The notes beneath the pieces are model-generated. The model searched no databases. It was not told the DNA's origin and saw nothing but the letters and a program-made list of their open reading frames with translations. A program made the position numbers and the translations under genes. Positions 1-9,165 of a DNA stretch of 64,000 bases are shown here, one piece after another. The stretch lies in assembly GCA_910587305.1 (NCBI GenBank), contig CAJUKV010000001.1, positions 1 to 64,000 on the forward strand, in the 5' to 3' direction. This DNA comes from an uncultured Lachnospiraceae bacterium (GTDB taxonomy: Bacteria; Bacillota; Clostridia; Lachnospirales; Lachnospiraceae). Each line of letters starts with the position of its first letter. Positions within the stretch are counted from its first letter, which is position 1.

Positions 1-31
1 TTAAGAGCGTATAAAATAAACTTTTTTAGAA

Positions 32-70
32 CCATTTCATAGATTAAAAAAATCTACGAAATGGCCTTTT
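32..70 (+). terminator. Stem-loop, probable terminator of an upstream gene
   Basis: A 14-base arm at 32-45 pairs with 51-64 with a single A/C mismatch around an all-A loop, followed by CCTTTT. This looks like an intrinsic terminator closing a transcript that enters from the left. It could also act on the minus strand, where an AAAAAAG stretch rather than a T-run follows, so the plus-strand reading is better. Bases 71-211 show no gene and only a TATAAT-like hexamer at 162-167 without a convincing -35. Confidence 0.45.
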
Positions 71-211
71 ACGATTTAAGAGAATATATAGGTGTGAAGC
101 AATAATTATTAAGGGTAAATATAAATCTAAATTCTAGTAAACTTTGCCAAAAGTAATTAGATATAATTTTTATTTGCTATACAAATTATAAAATAGTCAA
201 GGTACAGATAA

Positions 212-1291
212 ATGAAAATAGTTACTATTGTAGGGGCGCGCCCCCAATTTATTAAGGCAGCAGTTGTTTCAAAACATATAAGGAAATACTATACCGAAAT
301 ATTAGTCCATACAGGTCAGCATTACGATAAGAATATGTCTGATATTTTTTTTGATGAAATGGAGATACCTAAACCAAATTATAATTTGGGAGTTAATAAC
401 GGTAGCCATGCTGAAATGACTGCGCGGATGTTAGTGGAATTGGAAAAAGTATTTCTGAATGAAAATCCCGATATGATATTAGTATATGGCGATACAAACT
501 CAACCCTTGCTGCTGCTTTAGTTGCAGCTAAAATTCATATCCCAATTTGCCATGTTGAAGCCGGGACGAGGACTTATTGTAATACTAATCCCGAAGAAAT
601 TAATCGCGTTTGTACAGATCATTTATCATCATTACTATTAACTTGTACTAAAAAAAGCCAGGAAAATCTAGTAAAAGAAGGGTTAAGTGAAAAGGGAAAG
701 TTGGTAGGCGATCCAATGTATGATGCATTTTGTTTTTATAAAAACAAAGCGCAAGAAGGTCAATATAAGCTTAAAAGTATCGAAAATAATACAGCGTTAG
801 AAATCCCCAAAAGGTTTTATTATCTTACCTGCCATCGTGAAGAAAACACTGTTAAAGAGGATGCATTAAAAGAAATATTAACAGCTGCTAATCAATTAGA
901 GTTTCCTTCTATTTATCCGGTTCATCCGCGAAACAAAAAAAGGGCAATGGAAATTCTGAAAAAATATAAATTTTCAAAAGTATACTTGGTTGAACCTGTA
1001 GGATATCTTACATCCATTCACTTGGTCTTAAACGCTGAAAAAATAATTACAGATTCCGGTGGATTACAGAGAGAAGCATTCTTTTCTGGAAAGCAATGTG
1101 TAACTATTTTAGATTTTGAAGTATGGCCAGAAACTATGATCCAAAACAGGAATCAGCTTTGCAGTCCTAATAGTGAAGATATCCTAAATAAATTGTCAAA
1201 ACATCAAGTAATTGATGAAAATTATATGCCATTTGGAGATGGGGATTCTGCCAAAAAGATCGTGGCTGAAATAAATGCCTTTCTAAAATAG
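212..1291 (+). CDS. wecB: Non-hydrolysing UDP-sugar 2-epimerase, WecB/WbpI family
   Basis: This 359-residue cytoplasmic enzyme inverts C2 of a UDP-N-acetylated sugar. The family motifs are complete: GARPQF (8-13), HTGQHYD (33-39), VYGDTNST (91-98), HVEAGTR (114-120), PEEINR (127-132), CHREENT (207-213) and DSGGLQREAF (281-290). The opening VGARPQFIKAAVVS and the PEEINRVCTD segment are closer to WbpI (UDP-GlcNAc(3NAc)A to UDP-ManNAc(3NAc)A) than to classic WecB, and WbpA/B/E/D-like genes lie on the opposite strand at 7.5-11.8 kb, so I infer the diacetamido-uronate substrate. The ATG is preceded by AAGG about seven bases upstream. It is the first gene of a six-gene plus-strand run. Family assignment is firm; substrate is inference. 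Confidence 0.93.
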   Translation: MKIVTIVGARPQFIKAAVVSKHIRKYYTEILVHTGQHYDKNMSDIFFDEMEIPKPNYNLGVNNGSHAEMTARMLVELEKVFLNENPDMILVYGDTNSTLAAALVAAKIHIPICHVEAGTRTYCNTNPEEINRVCTDHLSSLLLTCTKKSQENLVKEGLSEKGKLVGDPMYDAFCFYKNKAQEGQYKLKSIENNTALEIPKRFYYLTCHREENTVKEDALKEILTAANQLEFPSIYPVHPRNKKRAMEILKKYKFSKVYLVEPVGYLTSIHLVLNAEKIITDSGGLQREAFFSGKQCVTILDFEVWPETMIQNRNQLCSPNSEDILNKLSKHQVIDENYMPFGDGDSAKKIVAEINAFLK

Positions 1292-1329
1292 ACAGTTCTT
1301 AGATCTATTTAAGTATGGAGAAATAAAAA

Positions 1330-3087
1330 TTGGAACAAAGATGTACTCGGCTTCAATTTGATGCTATAGCTATATTTATTAATAGGGATAAAAATATTAA
1401 TTGTTATAAACATATTATCGAACTATCGAACTATTATAAAGTTATATTCATTATACCAGATGGAGAAAATGATAATTACTATATTGAAAAAACAAAAAAT
1501 AAAAATATTTTGAAATTGCATGTTTGGGATTGTTATAACATAAGGCAAGGAAAATTAATAGAAAATGCTTTACTGAGTTTAAAAATAATTCATTATATAT
1601 TATGGATTTGTAATATGAACTTTTCTTACTTTGTAAAAGCAGCATTTACTAATATTCGAATTTTAGATATCACTGTAAACAGCAATTTGTTTACATGCAG
1701 TGCAGTTGAAGGTATTAAATCAAATTACCAATATTATTTAGAGTATATAGATATCGTAATATTAGACTCTACAAGCGAAAATAACAATTATATAAAAACC
1801 CAAAATTGTAAGCCAAAGTTTTTCACTATAAATGAAATTAACGAATTAGTTCAATACATTAATAATTTACCACAAAACGTGGAAAAAACTCCTAAAAGAA
1901 TAAATATATTGTATGATGCTGATTCCATGCATGTATTTACAATAAAAAATTATTTAAGCATGTTTGGAAGATATTCCCAGCATGATATTACCTATACTGC
2001 TGCTACAAAGTGGGCTAAATGTAAAAAAGGCTATCTAAATAAATTTGATGCTGTAATCATATTTTATTCAATAAGAGTATGCATAGATGGCTATCTTTCT
2101 CCTCAATTTGAAAGAGCTCTACGTTCTTATTCCGGCCATAAAATTCTTATGGTTCAGGACGATTATGATAATACTGAACAAACACGAAAAATGATCAAAT
2201 ATCTAAATATAGGTACCGTCTTTACAGTTGTTCCGTCTGAATATATTAATATAGTCTATCCCAAGGATAGATTCCCTAATGTGAACTTTTTCAATATTCT
2301 TACCGGGTACATTTCAGATGAAATCAAAAACTATCCTAATAAACCCCCAATTTCTGAAAGACCAATTGTAATTGGATATAGGGGGAGAAAGGTTGGTTAT
2401 TGGTACGGCGATCTTGCGCAGGAAAAATGGGAAATCGGCCTGAAAATGAAAAAGATTTGTAAGTTAAAAAACTTAAAGGCAGATATCGAATGGGAAGAAG
2501 ACAAACGAATATATTCCGAACAATGGTTGCAATGGTTAACTTCCGTTCGAGCAATGATCGGAACAGAAAGTGGCGCAAATATCTTTGACGAAAAAGGAAC
2601 CCTTAAAAGGAAAGTTAATAGAGTTCTCAGTAAAAATCCAAAGACTACTTATCAAGAAATACATGCGGAATTTTTAGAACCTTTCGAGGGCATTGTTAAA
2701 ATGAACCAAATATCACCAAAGATATTTGAAGCAGTTTCGTTAAAAACAGCATTAATATTGTTTGAGGGTTATTATTCCGGAATTTTAAAAGAAAATATCC
2801 ATTATATTCCTTTAAAAAAAGATTTTAGTAACATAGATGAAGTTCTTTCAAAAATACAAGACACTGAGTTTTTACAGCGTATGGTTGATTTCACATACAA
2901 AGATATTTTAGGGAAATACGAACTAACCTATCAGTGGCTGATTGAATATTTTGATAAATGTATTGATTCAAATTATTTGACAGTTGGTTTAGATAAGCAA
3001 TTCAGTACTTTTGATTTTTTATTAACAATAAAGAAAAAAATATTTTCCCTAATTAGATTTCTAGCATATTTGCTACATAAATACTAA
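1330..3087 (+). CDS. CgeB-like (GT-B type) putative glycosyltransferase, long paralogue
   Basis: This is a 585-residue protein of unknown specificity. The C-terminal third carries a pattern typical of CgeB/Glyco_trans_1_2 proteins: an IGYRGRK segment, a failed-synthase-like TESGANIFDEKG stretch, then SPKIFEAVSLKTALILFEG and IHYIPLKKDFSNIDEV, where a conserved Glu in the FEA motif would contact the nucleotide sugar. The first 190 residues are an extra domain absent from the next gene, which is a paralogue over the remainder. The start is TTG at 1330, supported by GGAG nine bases upstream; the first internal ATG would delete the extra domain. No signal peptide or membrane segment is seen. Glycosyltransferase function is inferred from the C-terminal pattern only. 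Confidence 0.72.
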   Translation: MEQRCTRLQFDAIAIFINRDKNINCYKHIIELSNYYKVIFIIPDGENDNYYIEKTKNKNILKLHVWDCYNIRQGKLIENALLSLKIIHYILWICNMNFSYFVKAAFTNIRILDITVNSNLFTCSAVEGIKSNYQYYLEYIDIVILDSTSENNNYIKTQNCKPKFFTINEINELVQYINNLPQNVEKTPKRINILYDADSMHVFTIKNYLSMFGRYSQHDITYTAATKWAKCKKGYLNKFDAVIIFYSIRVCIDGYLSPQFERALRSYSGHKILMVQDDYDNTEQTRKMIKYLNIGTVFTVVPSEYINIVYPKDRFPNVNFFNILTGYISDEIKNYPNKPPISERPIVIGYRGRKVGYWYGDLAQEKWEIGLKMKKICKLKNLKADIEWEEDKRIYSEQWLQWLTSVRAMIGTESGANIFDEKGTLKRKVNRVLSKNPKTTYQEIHAEFLEPFEGIVKMNQISPKIFEAVSLKTALILFEGYYSGILKENIHYIPLKKDFSNIDEVLSKIQDTEFLQRMVDFTYKDILGKYELTYQWLIEYFDKCIDSNYLTVGLDKQFSTFDFLLTIKKKIFSLIRFLAYLLHKY

Positions 3088-3155
3088 TTACAAATATAAT
3101 TTTCATTTTTTAAATGGCAGTATAAATATTATAAAACTAGTTAGGAGCCCTACTC

Positions 3156-4580
3156 GTGAACATACTGGTATTATATGCATTATCTCAGAGGAAAACCCGA
3201 AAAACTATTTTAGATTCCTTCTACTGTTTTTCTAAATATGATCAAAAAAATAATTATTATTTTTTAAATATAATAGACATAGATAGTGTTAAAAAAGTAT
3301 ATAAAATGGGATTTCACAAATCTATAAAATTGTCAGCAATAATAGTGCATTATTCGGCAATTGCCCAGAGATTTGATCAATTATGGTGGAACTATTATAA
3401 ATCATTATTGATTGATATGATAAAACAATATAATTGTACCAAAATAATTATCCCACAAGACGAATACAATTGTACCTTTTATACGCAAGAATTTATAAGA
3501 GCATCAGGCATAAAACATATATATACCTGTGCATTTGAAGATGATTATGAAAAATTATATCCGAAGGATCTAAATTATATCAAAATTGAAACAGTATTTA
3601 CGGGTTATATTGATGAGGACACATTAAACAAAATCCATAAATTAGGATACGATAGAGAACGTAATATTGATATTGGATACAGGGCTCGAAAGGGTGCCTA
3701 TTGGTTAGGCAGGCACGGACAGTTGAAAAGCCAATTAGTGGAAGTATTTTTAAACTATTTAAAAGATCAAACGGGAATCATTTATGATATTGCTAACACA
3801 AAAGAAGATAACTCAAATGTATTTTTAGGAGACGCATGGATTGAATACTTATTAAAATGTCGGACGGTATTGGGATGTCTCGGTGGAAGTAGCGTTCTTG
3901 ACGAGAATGGAAGCATAACAAAAAAAGTCGATAAATATTGTTTCAGACACCCTGATGCATCATTTGAGCAAGTAGAGGAAATCTGCTTTAAAGGTAAAGA
4001 TGACTCTATTCATTTATTTGCACTATCTCCAAGACATTTTGAAAGCGCTATGACAAAAACCTGTCAGGTTCTAATTGAAGGAAATTATATGGGGGTAATG
4101 GAACCAAATATCGATTATATTGAGATAAAAAAAGATTTTTCTAACATAGATGAAGTAGTCTCAAAAATTAGAGATGTAGACTACTGTAAGTCCATCGCAG
4201 AAAATTGTTATACGCATGTAGTTCTTTCAGGTAAATATACATACGCAAAATTTGTAGAGCGTATTATTGGGGACATTGAACATAAAGGTAATGATAAATT
4301 TAACCTAAATTTATGGATAATATGCAAAGCATCTAAATATTTTGCAATATTGAAAAACCCTATTTACCGAATTCCAATTCAGGAAATTACTACATCAAAA
4401 CATAAATTACTATCCATACCCTTTATAAACATTTTTATAAAATGTGCATTAAAAATACAAAAAAAAATACAAACATACTTATCCATAATACTCGGGAAAA
4501 TATTTAAATATTTTGAACCGTTTAAAGATACCAAATGGCATAAGTTCTTAAAACGTAAATGGGATGAGAGGAAGAAATAA
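3156..4580 (+). CDS. CgeB-like (GT-B type) putative glycosyltransferase, short paralogue
   Basis: The 474-residue product aligns with the second part of the preceding protein: IGYRARKGAYWLG matches IGYRGRKVGYWYG, GSSVLDENGSITKKVDK matches GANIFDEKGTLKRKVNR, and SPRHFESAMTKTCQVLIEG plus DYIEIKKDFSNIDEVVSKI match the equivalent stretch near the end. It probably transfers a sugar or sugar-phosphate to the growing polymer in the cytoplasm; the substrate is unknown. The start is GTG at 3156 with TAGGAG eight bases upstream. A lysine-rich, hydrophobic C-terminal tail (about the last 90 residues) may bind the membrane. The two paralogues sit in tandem, suggesting local duplication and divergence. 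Confidence 0.7.
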   Translation: MNILVLYALSQRKTRKTILDSFYCFSKYDQKNNYYFLNIIDIDSVKKVYKMGFHKSIKLSAIIVHYSAIAQRFDQLWWNYYKSLLIDMIKQYNCTKIIIPQDEYNCTFYTQEFIRASGIKHIYTCAFEDDYEKLYPKDLNYIKIETVFTGYIDEDTLNKIHKLGYDRERNIDIGYRARKGAYWLGRHGQLKSQLVEVFLNYLKDQTGIIYDIANTKEDNSNVFLGDAWIEYLLKCRTVLGCLGGSSVLDENGSITKKVDKYCFRHPDASFEQVEEICFKGKDDSIHLFALSPRHFESAMTKTCQVLIEGNYMGVMEPNIDYIEIKKDFSNIDEVVSKIRDVDYCKSIAENCYTHVVLSGKYTYAKFVERIIGDIEHKGNDKFNLNLWIICKASKYFAILKNPIYRIPIQEITTSKHKLLSIPFINIFIKCALKIQKKIQTYLSIILGKIFKYFEPFKDTKWHKFLKRKWDERKK

Positions 4581-4693
4581 TACTTTTAAAAATAAAGTTT
4601 CCATATAAAGCACAAAAGAATCCCTTTATTTACATGGGTTCTGGCATTTCATAAACGCCTAATACATATTAAAGGATTGAAAGGAGCAAAAAA

Positions 4694-5593
4694 GTGAAAA
4701 AGGCATTAGTAATTGGAGCAGCAGGAAACATCGGTAAACCATTAGTGAAATATTTAAAAGAAAATGATTATGAAGTTCGAGAAGTTGACATTAAGCCAGC
4801 ATGGCGGGAAAACTACTATGTCGCAGATATTACCAAACCTGTAGATTTGGTAGCGCCATTTGACTTTGGACCTGATTATGTATTCCATCTTGCAGCAATG
4901 GTAAGCAGAGTTACCTGTGAACAATCAGAAAGCTTATGCATTGATACAAACTTATATGGAACACAAAATGTAATTGCATTTACAAAAAAATATAATGCAA
5001 AATTAATCAACTTTTCGACTTCAGAAGTATATGGCCCCGACCTGGAAATAATGAATGAGAATGAACCAGTATGTCCCAATAATAGGTATGGATTGTCGAA
5101 ATTATTAGCTGAAAAATTAGTGGAATATGAAGTACAGCAGCATAATTTAGATGCAATAACGCTAAGGCCTTTCATGATGTATGATGAAAATGAAGATTTG
5201 GGGGATCATAGATCAGCTATGATCCGATTTGCATATAATTTATATCATGGAATGCCAATTGAAGTTCATAGTGGAAGTGCCAGAGGATGGTTACATGTTT
5301 CAGATGCAGTAAGGGCCATTGAAGCGGCAACAAAAGTAAATCATTATGAGGTAATTAATATTGGTAATCCTGATGTTCATACAATTGAAGAATTGGCAAT
5401 GATGATATGTACAGAATTAAATGCAGATAAAAACCTAATTCATTTTTCTGAATTACCCTCAAGAATGACACTGGTGAAAAGGCCAACTTTAGGCAAACAA
5501 AAGAACTTATTAGGCATTGAAACTAAAGTTCAATTAGAAGAAGGTATTAAAAGAGTTTGTAAAATGATCTGCAAAAGAGAAGGTAATAAGTAG
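4694..5593 (+). CDS. NAD-dependent epimerase/dehydratase (extended SDR)
   Basis: This 299-residue extended short-chain dehydrogenase has the NAD-binding GAAGNIG at 8-14, the FSTSEVYG segment around 107-114 supplying the catalytic Ser/Thr, and the YxxxK pair Y132/K136 in NRYGLSK. It should interconvert or modify a nucleotide sugar in the cytoplasm, for example as a GalE-like 4-epimerase or a 4,6-dehydratase-like enzyme; the sequence does not decide which. The GTG start at 4694 is preceded by AAAGGAG. It lies 113 bases after the CgeB-like pair and 200 bases before the ABC exporter genes, with a hairpin in that second gap. Confidence 0.88.
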   Translation: MKKALVIGAAGNIGKPLVKYLKENDYEVREVDIKPAWRENYYVADITKPVDLVAPFDFGPDYVFHLAAMVSRVTCEQSESLCIDTNLYGTQNVIAFTKKYNAKLINFSTSEVYGPDLEIMNENEPVCPNNRYGLSKLLAEKLVEYEVQQHNLDAITLRPFMMYDENEDLGDHRSAMIRFAYNLYHGMPIEVHSGSARGWLHVSDAVRAIEAATKVNHYEVINIGNPDVHTIEELAMMICTELNADKNLIHFSELPSRMTLVKRPTLGKQKNLLGIETKVQLEEGIKRVCKMICKREGNK

Positions 5594-5681
5594 AAATAAA
5601 TATTCTAATCTGTATAGACTAGGCTGTAATACTAATGAAATATCTGTGTAATGTTTATGCATAATATGAAAAACCAATAGT

Positions 5682-5707
5682 AAAAACCCCGTAGTTCACT
5701 ACGGGGT
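5682..5707 (-). terminator. GC-rich hairpin with T-run on the minus strand
   Basis: ACCCCGTAGT at 5686-5695 and ACTACGGGGT at 5698-5707 form a perfect inverted repeat (realistically a nine-pair stem with a TTCA loop). Read on the minus strand the stem is followed directly by TTTTT (A-run at 5682-5686), which is the classic intrinsic terminator layout; on the plus strand no T-run follows. It sits in the 200-base gap between two plus-strand genes, so it would stop antisense transcription coming from the minus-strand block. A mobile-element remnant is an alternative. Confidence 0.5.
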
Positions 5708-5793
5708 GGTTCATTAAGCAAGCATACAAGAAACGACAGCGTAAGCTAATTGAATAAATAGAAAAGTCCCAACTAACAAGGAAGTGATGAACA

Positions 5794-6576
5794 ATGAAAA
5801 CTGACTTAACACATATATGGAAATATCGGAAATACTTATTTTATGCCGCTAAATTCGAACTAAAATCTGAAGTGTCAAATGCATATCTTGATTGGTTTTG
5901 GTGGATATTAGAACCTTTATTTAATATGTTAATATACTATTTAATTTTTGGGTTGGTATTTCGTACCCCAGAAAAATATTTTATGGTCTTTATTTATTCA
6001 TCACTTACAATGTGGAATTTTTTTAGTAGAACAGTAATGGTTAGCGTACAATTAATTAGATTCAGTAAACCTATTATCACAAAAGTCTATATTCCGAAAT
6101 CAGTGTTATTGCTTGAAAAGATGTTAGTTAATGCCTTCAAAATGGCAATTTCTAGCGTGATAGTAGTTATTATGATGATTCTTTATAAGGTACCGGTAGA
6201 CTATCATTTATTATCTTTACCTTATGTTCTTATTATTTTTTTTATTTTTACATTTGGATGCGGATGCATATTAATGCATCTAGGAGCATATATCAGTGAT
6301 TTATCATATATTATATCTCTTGTCTTAAATATGTTAATTTATTTTACAGGTATTTTCTATTCAATAGGAGAACGTTTTCCTGCTCCCTGGGGCAAGATTT
6401 TTGAGCTTTGCAATCCGTTAGCCTTTATGATTGCACAAATGAGAAATTGTTTGCTACATAAACATTCAATAATAAGCCCGGCAATGTTATGTTGGACAAT
6501 TATTTCATTTATATTGGCTTTAATAGGAAGTCGTATAGTAAGTAAATATGAAAACAGTTATGCGAAGGTGATATAA
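5794..6576 (+). CDS. Polysaccharide ABC exporter, permease (Wzm/TagG type)
   Basis: This 260-residue integral membrane protein belongs to the ABC-2 permease family that exports undecaprenyl-linked polysaccharides. It has the typical N-terminal cytoplasmic stretch and about six membrane segments (for example around residues 40-75, 105-150 and 170-195), and the F-NPLAFMI-Q motif near the last external loop is characteristic of Wzm/KpsM/TagG permeases. AAGGAAGTGA supplies a ribosome binding site before the ATG. Its stop codon overlaps the ATG of the ATPase gene by one base (TAATG), so the two are translationally coupled and must form one transporter. Confidence 0.9.
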   Translation: MKTDLTHIWKYRKYLFYAAKFELKSEVSNAYLDWFWWILEPLFNMLIYYLIFGLVFRTPEKYFMVFIYSSLTMWNFFSRTVMVSVQLIRFSKPIITKVYIPKSVLLLEKMLVNAFKMAISSVIVVIMMILYKVPVDYHLLSLPYVLIIFFIFTFGCGCILMHLGAYISDLSYIISLVLNMLIYFTGIFYSIGERFPAPWGKIFELCNPLAFMIAQMRNCLLHKHSIISPAMLCWTIISFILALIGSRIVSKYENSYAKVI

Positions 6577-7304
6577 TGTACAAAACGGCAATCGAAGTTA
6601 GAAATCTATGCATTGATTACAAAATATTTAAAAATGTTTCTATTGTAAAGAATTTATTTCATAACAAAATAGAGCAGCAAGATTATTTCCATGCAATTAA
6701 AAATATTTCTTTTGACGTATACAAAGGAGAAATATTAGGTGTTATTGGAAAAAATGGAAGTGGCAAGTCCACTTTATTAAATGCTATTGTTGGCATTTTT
6801 AAGCCTGATGACGGAACTATAGATTTAAAAGGAAATAGCATTTCATTAATGTCTATAGGCGTTGGGTTCAATGAACAGCTTACCGGGAGAGAAAATATCA
6901 TATTATCTGGTATGCTTCTAGGTTTTTCCGAGAAAGAAATACTCTCAAAAATAGATGATATTATAGATTTTGCAGAAGTAGGTGAACATATTGACATGCC
7001 TGTCGGGACATATTCAAGTGGTATGTATTCTAAACTAGCCTTTTCTATAACCGCTAATTTGGAAACAGATATTTTATTAATAGACGAAGTTCTTAGTGTC
7101 GGCGATGAGAAATTTCGGAAAAAAAGTTTATCCAAAATGAAAAATCTTATCTCTGACAAAAATAGAACCGTAATAATAGTATCACATGATCTTGGTACTT
7201 TACAGGAAATTTGTAATAGAATTTTATGGATACATGATGGGGAATTACAGCAGTTAGGTACAACAGAGCACGTTTTGGATGAGTATAGGAAATTTATGTT
7301 ATAA
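6576..7304 (+). CDS. Polysaccharide ABC exporter, ATPase (Wzt/TagH type)
   Basis: This 242-residue ATPase has Walker A GKNGSGKST (58-66), the Wzt/TagH-style signature YSSGMYSKLAF (146-156) in place of LSGGQ, and Walker B DILLIDEVLSVGD (165-177). It powers the permease encoded just upstream. There is no C-terminal carbohydrate-binding domain as in O9a-type Wzt, so chain-end recognition must be absent or elsewhere; this resembles KpsT and short TagH proteins. It ends the plus-strand run; 195 bases then separate it from the convergent minus-strand block. Confidence 0.92.
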   Translation: MYKTAIEVRNLCIDYKIFKNVSIVKNLFHNKIEQQDYFHAIKNISFDVYKGEILGVIGKNGSGKSTLLNAIVGIFKPDDGTIDLKGNSISLMSIGVGFNEQLTGRENIILSGMLLGFSEKEILSKIDDIIDFAEVGEHIDMPVGTYSSGMYSKLAFSITANLETDILLIDEVLSVGDEKFRKKSLSKMKNLISDKNRTVIIVSHDLGTLQEICNRILWIHDGELQQLGTTEHVLDEYRKFML

Positions 7305-7499
7305 TTTTTGCAAATTCTAGTAAAGCATTATGTTAATATGGAGTAATATTACCATCTCCATAAATGGTTTATATCTAGGCCAGAACACCAAGGAAAGTGC
7401 CACGTACTCAGAAATATGCAGGGATAGGGAGCTTTACAGCCCCCTACTTCCTGTGAATAAAATATAAAAATTCATACAAGAGTATCTCTCACAATAATA
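7305..7499. other. Convergent intergenic spacer with two weak hairpins
   Basis: Here the plus-strand run meets the end of the long minus-strand block. TATGGAG (7337-7343) can pair with CTCCATA (7356-7362), and GGGAGCT (7427-7433) with AGCCCCC (7438-7444, one G-T pair). Neither is followed by a good T-run, so they are only possible terminators. No gene is seen. Confidence 0.3.
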
Positions 7500-8576
7500 T
7501 TATCTATCAAATCTCCCCTTAAAATCAAGTGTTGAGCAGTTATCTAAAGGTAGCTTAACCGTTCTCCCCTCGGCTGCTGATTTATATATTGCCAAAACCA
7601 ATTCCAATGCTCTCTTACCCGCTTCCGCATCCACATATGGCTTTCTGTCTTCTCTGATCGATCCAATGACATCGGCATAAAGCGGTGTATGCCCATAACC
7701 ATATACATTAGGCGGATTCTCATGAAATCTCCTCTTAATGTCCTCCGGATCATCTAAATAATCCGAAAAATTCCACTCCTCAATTACATTTACGGAATGC
7801 CCACCGGCCTTAACCGTTCCTTTAGCACCAAATAAATACAAAGTTTCCTCTAAATTCTGCGGGAAAATATCTGTTGTGCCTTCAATAATGCCATATGCGC
7901 CATTTGCAAATTTCACGATTGCAATTCCCATATCTTCCGCTTCAATATAATCATGATTTAATTTATCTGTCATGCCGCATACTTCAATAATATCGTCACC
8001 CATCATCCAGCGAAGCAAATCAATATTATGGATGCACTGATTCATTAAAGCTCCGCCATCCTGTTCCCATGTGCCTCTCCACTTTGCTCTTGAATAGTAT
8101 TCATATCCTCTATTCCACCTGATATGGGCCGTTCCATAAAACAGCTTTCCAAATCTTTCCTTTTCTAAAGCTTCTCGTATTTTTTGAATAGATTTATTAA
8201 AACGGTTTTGATGGCATGCACATACCTTTACATTTTTTTCTTTACCCTTTGCAATAATTTTATCTGCATCTTCCAAGGACAACGCAATTGGCTTTTCAAT
8301 AATAATATTGCATCCGGCTTCTATGCAATCCAACGCAATTTCTGCATGTTTACCGCTTTCAGTAGCAATTGCTACCAGTTCCGGTTTTTCTTTTTCGAGC
8401 ATTTCTTTGTAATCAACATATTCTCTGGTAGAATACGGAATTTCAAATTTTTTCTTTTTATCGCTCATGTTTTTCTTTTGTATATCGCATATCGCTACGA
8501 TCTCTAATCTATTCGCCTTCGCTGCAGCGATATGATTTGGTGATATCCTTCCACACCCAATTAATGCATATCTCAT
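7500..8576 (-). CDS. Gfo/Idh/MocA oxidoreductase, WbpB/WlbA-like
   Basis: This 358-residue NAD(P)-dependent sugar dehydrogenase has the Rossmann start ALIGCGRISPNH (residues 4-15), the family EKP motif at 94-96 and the GGALMNQ-IHNIDLLRWMMG segment (174-193). The tail of this protein and its neighbours (acetyltransferase, aminotransferase, UDP-sugar 6-dehydrogenase) match the WbpB/WlbA step: oxidation at C3 of UDP-N-acetylglucosaminuronate. It is the last gene of the minus-strand block, 19 bases downstream of the acetyltransferase gene. The ATG has an AAGGAAAGG-rich leader. The family is certain; the exact substrate rests on gene context. Confidence 0.87.
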   Translation of the reverse strand: MRYALIGCGRISPNHIAAAKANRLEIVAICDIQKKNMSDKKKKFEIPYSTREYVDYKEMLEKEKPELVAIATESGKHAEIALDCIEAGCNIIIEKPIALSLEDADKIIAKGKEKNVKVCACHQNRFNKSIQKIREALEKERFGKLFYGTAHIRWNRGYEYYSRAKWRGTWEQDGGALMNQCIHNIDLLRWMMGDDIIEVCGMTDKLNHDYIEAEDMGIAIVKFANGAYGIIEGTTDIFPQNLEETLYLFGAKGTVKAGGHSVNVIEEWNFSDYLDDPEDIKRRFHENPPNVYGYGHTPLYADVIGSIREDRKPYVDAEAGKRALELVLAIYKSAAEGRTVKLPLDNCSTLDFKGRFDR

Positions 8577-8595
8577 TTTTGTACCCTACCTTTCC

Positions 8596-9165
8596 TTAAT
8601 CTGCTATTTTCTTTAAATACCCATTCTGCTCTTGATATATCTTATGGCAGGCTGGACATTCCAAGCTCTCTTTCAATACCTGTCCACACTCACACACCCA
8701 GCCAATTCTTTTAGCAGGAACACCAGCCATTAAAGCATAATCCGGAACATCTTTTGTAACAACTGCTCCTGCAGCAATAATGGCCCTTTTTCCTATCGTA
8801 TGTCCACACACAATGGTAGCGTTCGCGCCAATACTTGCCTCCTTCTTTACCAAAGTCTTTTTATATCCTGCAGCCCCTTTGGGATATTTGCTTCTGGGAG
8901 TCAAATCATTTGTAAAGACACACGATGGTCCGCAAAACACATAATCCTCTAGTTCCACCCCTTCATAAAGTGATACATTATTCTGTACTTTCACGCCATT
9001 TCCAATTATAACATGATTAGAAACATTCACATTCTGTCCAAATGAACAATTTGCCCCAATTCTTGCCCCTTTTTGTATATGGCAGAAATGCCATATTTTC
9101 GTATTTTCTCCGATTACAACGTCCTCATCTATGTAGCTGCTTTCATGCACAAAAAAATTGCTCAT
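8596..9165 (-). CDS. Hexapeptide N-acetyltransferase, WbpD/WlbB-like
   Basis: This 189-residue left-handed beta-helix acyltransferase has repeated hexapeptides (VVIGEN, ARIGAN, VIIGNG, ASIGAN) and ends with a short zinc-ribbon-like CECG...CPAC motif found in WbpD/WlbB relatives. It should acetylate the 3-amino group of UDP-2-acetamido-3-amino-uronic acid using acetyl-CoA. I chose the ATG at 9165 because GAGGAG lies four to five bases upstream; a start 39 bases further up lacks this and would add a non-homologous, charged N-terminus. It lies between the WbpB-like and WbpE-like genes, downstream of a hairpin-rich 107-base gap. Confidence 0.9.
   Translation of the reverse strand: MSNFFVHESSYIDEDVVIGENTKIWHFCHIQKGARIGANCSFGQNVNVSNHVIIGNGVKVQNNVSLYEGVELEDYVFCGPSCVFTNDLTPRSKYPKGAAGYKKTLVKKEASIGANATIVCGHTIGKRAIIAAGAVVTKDVPDYALMAGVPAKRIGWVCECGQVLKESLECPACHKIYQEQNGYLKKIAD

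Noticed and set aside
162..167. TATAAT before the epimerase gene as a promoter
   Set aside because: The only TTG-containing -35 candidate is 12 bases away, too close; no other -35 fits. Left out as a feature.
6683..7159. 158-residue open frame antisense to the ABC ATPase gene
   Set aside because: It mirrors the Walker A and B region of a clear ATPase; no ribosome binding site and no recognisable domain.
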